A stretch of 64,000 nt of DNA from Hyphomicrobiales bacterium (GTDB lineage Bacteria; Pseudomonadota; Alphaproteobacteria; Rhizobiales; Rhizobiaceae), in NCBI GenBank assembly GCA_900471525.1, contig UCEZ01000013.1, forward strand, positions 91,373 through 155,372. The letters run 5' to 3'. Every line of letters starts with the position of its first letter. Position 1 is the stretch's first letter. The position numbers were made by a program, and so were the translations under genes. The notes beneath the pieces are model-generated. The model was not told the origin of the DNA. It saw only the letters and a list, made by a program, of their open reading frames with translations, and ran no database searches. Positions 62,158-64,000 of the stretch are shown here, piece by piece.

Positions 62158-63702
62158 TCATCGCGCGGCTAGTTCCATGATCTTGATTTGAGTTGCCTCG
62201 GCCCGGTCAAGGAAGCCTGTGACGCGGCCTTCATGCATCACCATGATCCGGTCGCTCATTCCAAGCACTTCCGGCAACTCGGACGAAATCATGATGACCG
62301 CCACTCCGTCGCGGGCGAGTTCCGTTACGAAACGGTGGATTTCCGCCTTTGCCCCGACGTCGATGCCGCGTGTCGGCTCGTCAAGAATGAGTATCCGCGG
62401 GTTCGTCAGCAGCCACCTGCCGATCAGCACCTTCTGTTGGTTGCCGCCGGACAGATTTTCGATTCGCTCGTAGAGATTGGGCGTCTTGACCCTGAGCTTT
62501 CGGCTCATTTCCTCGCAGGCAGCGTAGGCCTGCTTCTCCTTCACAAACCCACCCTTCACGAATTGGTCCTGAAGGACGGCAACCTGCATGTTCTCAAGGA
62601 TATCAAGGATGAGCAGACATCCCGTGTCCTTGCGATCTTCCGTCAGAAACGCCATCCGGTTGCGGATTGCGGTATTGGGACTATCGATTCGAATGGGTTT
62701 GCCATTGATCTCGATGGATCCGGAAGAGGCGGGTGTGACGCCAAACAGTGTTTCTGCGACGTTCGATCGCCCGGACCCAACCAGACCGGCAACACCAAGA
62801 ATTTCTCCGGCACGCACATCGAATGAAATGTCATAAAAGACATCATTCAGCGTCAGGTTTTTCACCGAGAGGACCGTGTCGCCAATTGGTACCACTTCCT
62901 TGGGGAACATTTGCGTGATCTCACGGCCCACCATCATTTTGATAATGTCGTCGCGGGTAACGTCGGTCGATGAATGTGTTCCGATATATTTACCGTCGCG
63001 AAACACCGAAAATTCGTCGGCAATTTCAAACAGCTCGTTCATCTTGTGAGTGATGTAGACGATGCCGATACCGTGGGAGCGAAGATCCCCGATGATCTCG
63101 AACAGATGGCCGACTTCCGTTTCGGTCAGAGCCGAAGTGGGTTCGTCCATGATCAGGACATCGGACTCGTAGGATACGGCCTTGGCGATTTCGACCATCT
63201 GGCGACTTGCCACCGAAAGATGACGAACCTCGATTTCCGGATCAATCTTGATCTTCAAGCGCTCGAACAGCTTCGCGGTCATGCGACGCATTTCGCTGTG
63301 ATCGACGAAGCCAAACCTGTTTTTCGGCTCGCGCCGGATCCATATGTTCTCCGCAACCGTCATGAAGGGCATCAGATTGAGTTCTTGATGGATCATGGCG
63401 ATGCCGTTCTCCAGGGCGTCGAGAGGCGATTGAAGCCTAACGTCGACCCCCTTCAGCTTTATCGTTCCTTCGTCCGGGTGGTAAATTCCCGCGAGGATTT
63501 TCATCAGCGTCGACTTACCCGCTCCGTTCTCTCCCATGAGCGCGTGTACAGTACCGCGTCGCAACCTGAAGGAGACATCGTCGAGCGCAACGACGCCTGG
63601 AAACTCCTTGCGGACACCCTCTGCGGAAAGGAGGTATTCAGCGTTCGGGATCGCCTTGCTCGCTCTCACAGCGGCCATCGTCGCCGGACTAATCGTCGTC
63701 AT
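62158..63702 (-). CDS. Sugar ABC transporter ATP-binding protein, second inositol/rhizopine-type copy
   Basis: 514 aa, double ATPase of the CUT2 type. [53 protein letters not shown] and [16 protein letters not shown] are as in the ATPase at 53969-55507; by eye well over 80 % of residues are the same. GGGAGGAAAGCC precedes the ATG. It is separated from the upstream binding-protein gene by a strong hairpin. Confidence 0.93.
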   Translation of the reverse strand: MTTISPATMAAVRASKAIPNAEYLLSAEGVRKEFPGVVALDDVSFRLRRGTVHALMGENGAGKSTLMKILAGIYHPDEGTIKLKGVDVRLQSPLDALENGIAMIHQELNLMPFMTVAENIWIRREPKNRFGFVDHSEMRRMTAKLFERLKIKIDPEIEVRHLSVASRQMVEIAKAVSYESDVLIMDEPTSALTETEVGHLFEIIGDLRSHGIGIVYITHKMNELFEIADEFSVFRDGKYIGTHSSTDVTRDDIIKMMVGREITQMFPKEVVPIGDTVLSVKNLTLNDVFYDISFDVRAGEILGVAGLVGSGRSNVAETLFGVTPASSGSIEINGKPIRIDSPNTAIRNRMAFLTEDRKDTGCLLILDILENMQVAVLQDQFVKGGFVKEKQAYAACEEMSRKLRVKTPNLYERIENLSGGNQQKVLIGRWLLTNPRILILDEPTRGIDVGAKAEIHRFVTELARDGVAVIMISSELPEVLGMSDRIMVMHEGRVTGFLDRAEATQIKIMELAAR

Positions 63703-63740
63703 TGGCTTTCCTCCCAGTCACAGCCCGTGGAATGCATGTG

Positions 63741-63771
63741 CCGAAGGGCGCGACTTTGCCGCGCCCTTCGG
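63741..63771 (-). other. Intercistronic hairpin after the second binding-protein gene
   Basis: CCGAAGGGCGCG (63741-63752) and CGCGCCCTTCGG (63760-63771) form a perfect 12-bp stem with a 7-nt loop, 7 bp after the binding-protein stop. Same place as the hairpin of the paralogous operon (53827-53852) but different stem sequence. Confidence 0.75.
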
Positions 63772-63778
63772 TCAGGTA

Positions 63779-64000
63779 TTACTTCTTGTACTGCGCAAGA
63801 TTTTCCTTCGTGACGAGCTCGAAAGGAATGTAGTTTTTCTTCTCGATCGGCTCACCCTTGACAATCTTCAGGGCCGCGTCGACCGCACCCTTGCCTTGGC
63901 CGACAGCGTTCTGGAAAACGGTGACATCAAGATCGCCGGCTTCAAGGGCTTGCAGTGCGTCCGCAGTTGCGTCAACGCCACCGATTGCGACGCTGTCCAT
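63779..64000 (-). CDS. Sugar ABC transporter substrate-binding protein, C-terminal part (cut by window end)
   Basis: Only the last 73 codons are in the window. IGGVDATADALQALEAGDL, VTVFQNAVGQGKG and YIPFELVTKENLAQY match the C-terminus of the binding protein at 52888-53817 at most positions, with a C-terminus one or two residues shorter. It is the first gene of the inverted operon with the ATPase and permease at 61.1-63.7 kb. Confidence 0.9.
   Translation of the reverse strand: MDSVAIGGVDATADALQALEAGDLDVTVFQNAVGQGKGAVDAALKIVKGEPIEKKNYIPFELVTKENLAQYKK

Overview
The window is about 60 % GC with dense gene packing. Its gene families point to a member of the Rhizobiaceae (Rhizobium/Agrobacterium/Neorhizobium type): many ABC uptake operons each next to its own regulator, pcaIJF/pcaR and pobA/pobR, a MocE-type Rieske ferredoxin set, class III cyclases, an ECF sigma factor with a YCII partner, and structured intergenic repeats. 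No rRNA, tRNA, CRISPR array, prophage or intact insertion sequence was seen. The accessory, catabolic content suggests a chromid, large plasmid or variable chromosomal region, but this is inference.

Layout. 0-3.4 kb: two PotB/PotC-type permeases and a ThDP-dependent decarboxylase related to AruI. 3.4-7 kb: MFS exporter and divergent TetR regulator, a COQ7-like di-iron protein, a VapBC toxin-antitoxin pair and a palindromic repeat element. 7.1-11.5 kb: RND efflux pump and its adaptor. 11.8-15.2 kb: two SDR dehydrogenases and a DUF1097 membrane protein, divergent from a LysR regulator. 15.3-19.1 kb: class III cyclase, ECF sigma factor with a frameshifted YCII gene, decayed gene tails and an AT-richer orphan. 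19.2-25.3 kb: GntR regulator, cystathionine gamma-synthase-like PLP enzyme and a four-gene carbohydrate-type ABC transporter in one operon. 26.3-32.9 kb: LysR regulator divergent from a five-gene set (dimethylformamidase-like hydrolase, class III aminotransferase, BKACE, GNAT, acetylpolyamine amidohydrolase). 33-35.2 kb: diguanylate cyclase and DMT exporter. 35.3-38.9 kb: a PspA-type protein with a TnpB-like N-terminal domain, a YqiJ-like membrane protein and a flotillin. 38.9-44.7 kb: D-threonine-aldolase-like enzyme divergent from an amino-acid ABC transporter, RidA and IclR. 44.7-46.9 kb: pobR/pobA. 46.9-56.6 kb: mocDEF-like demethylase set and a divergent PanB-like protein, then LacI regulator, IolI-like isomerase and an inositol/rhizopine-type ABC transporter. 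56.8-60.5 kb: pcaIJF and pcaR. 60.6-60.9 kb: transposase remnant. 61.1-64 kb: a second, inverted and closely related copy of the inositol/rhizopine-type transporter, cut by the window end.

How the genes work together. PobA makes protocatechuate from 4-hydroxybenzoate, and PcaIJ and PcaF finish the beta-ketoadipate pathway; the ring-cleavage steps are outside the window. The mocDEF-like oxygenase set, IolI-like isomerase, LacI regulator and sugar transporter look like an inducible route for a methylated inositol or rhizopine-like compound. The 27-33 kb cluster combines amide hydrolysis, transamination, beta-keto acid cleavage and deacetylation in one transcript and may be an undescribed route for an acylated amine or amino acid. 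The most unusual single gene is the in-frame joining of a TnpB-like N-terminal domain to a PspA/IM30 coiled coil ahead of yqiJ and flotillin homologues.
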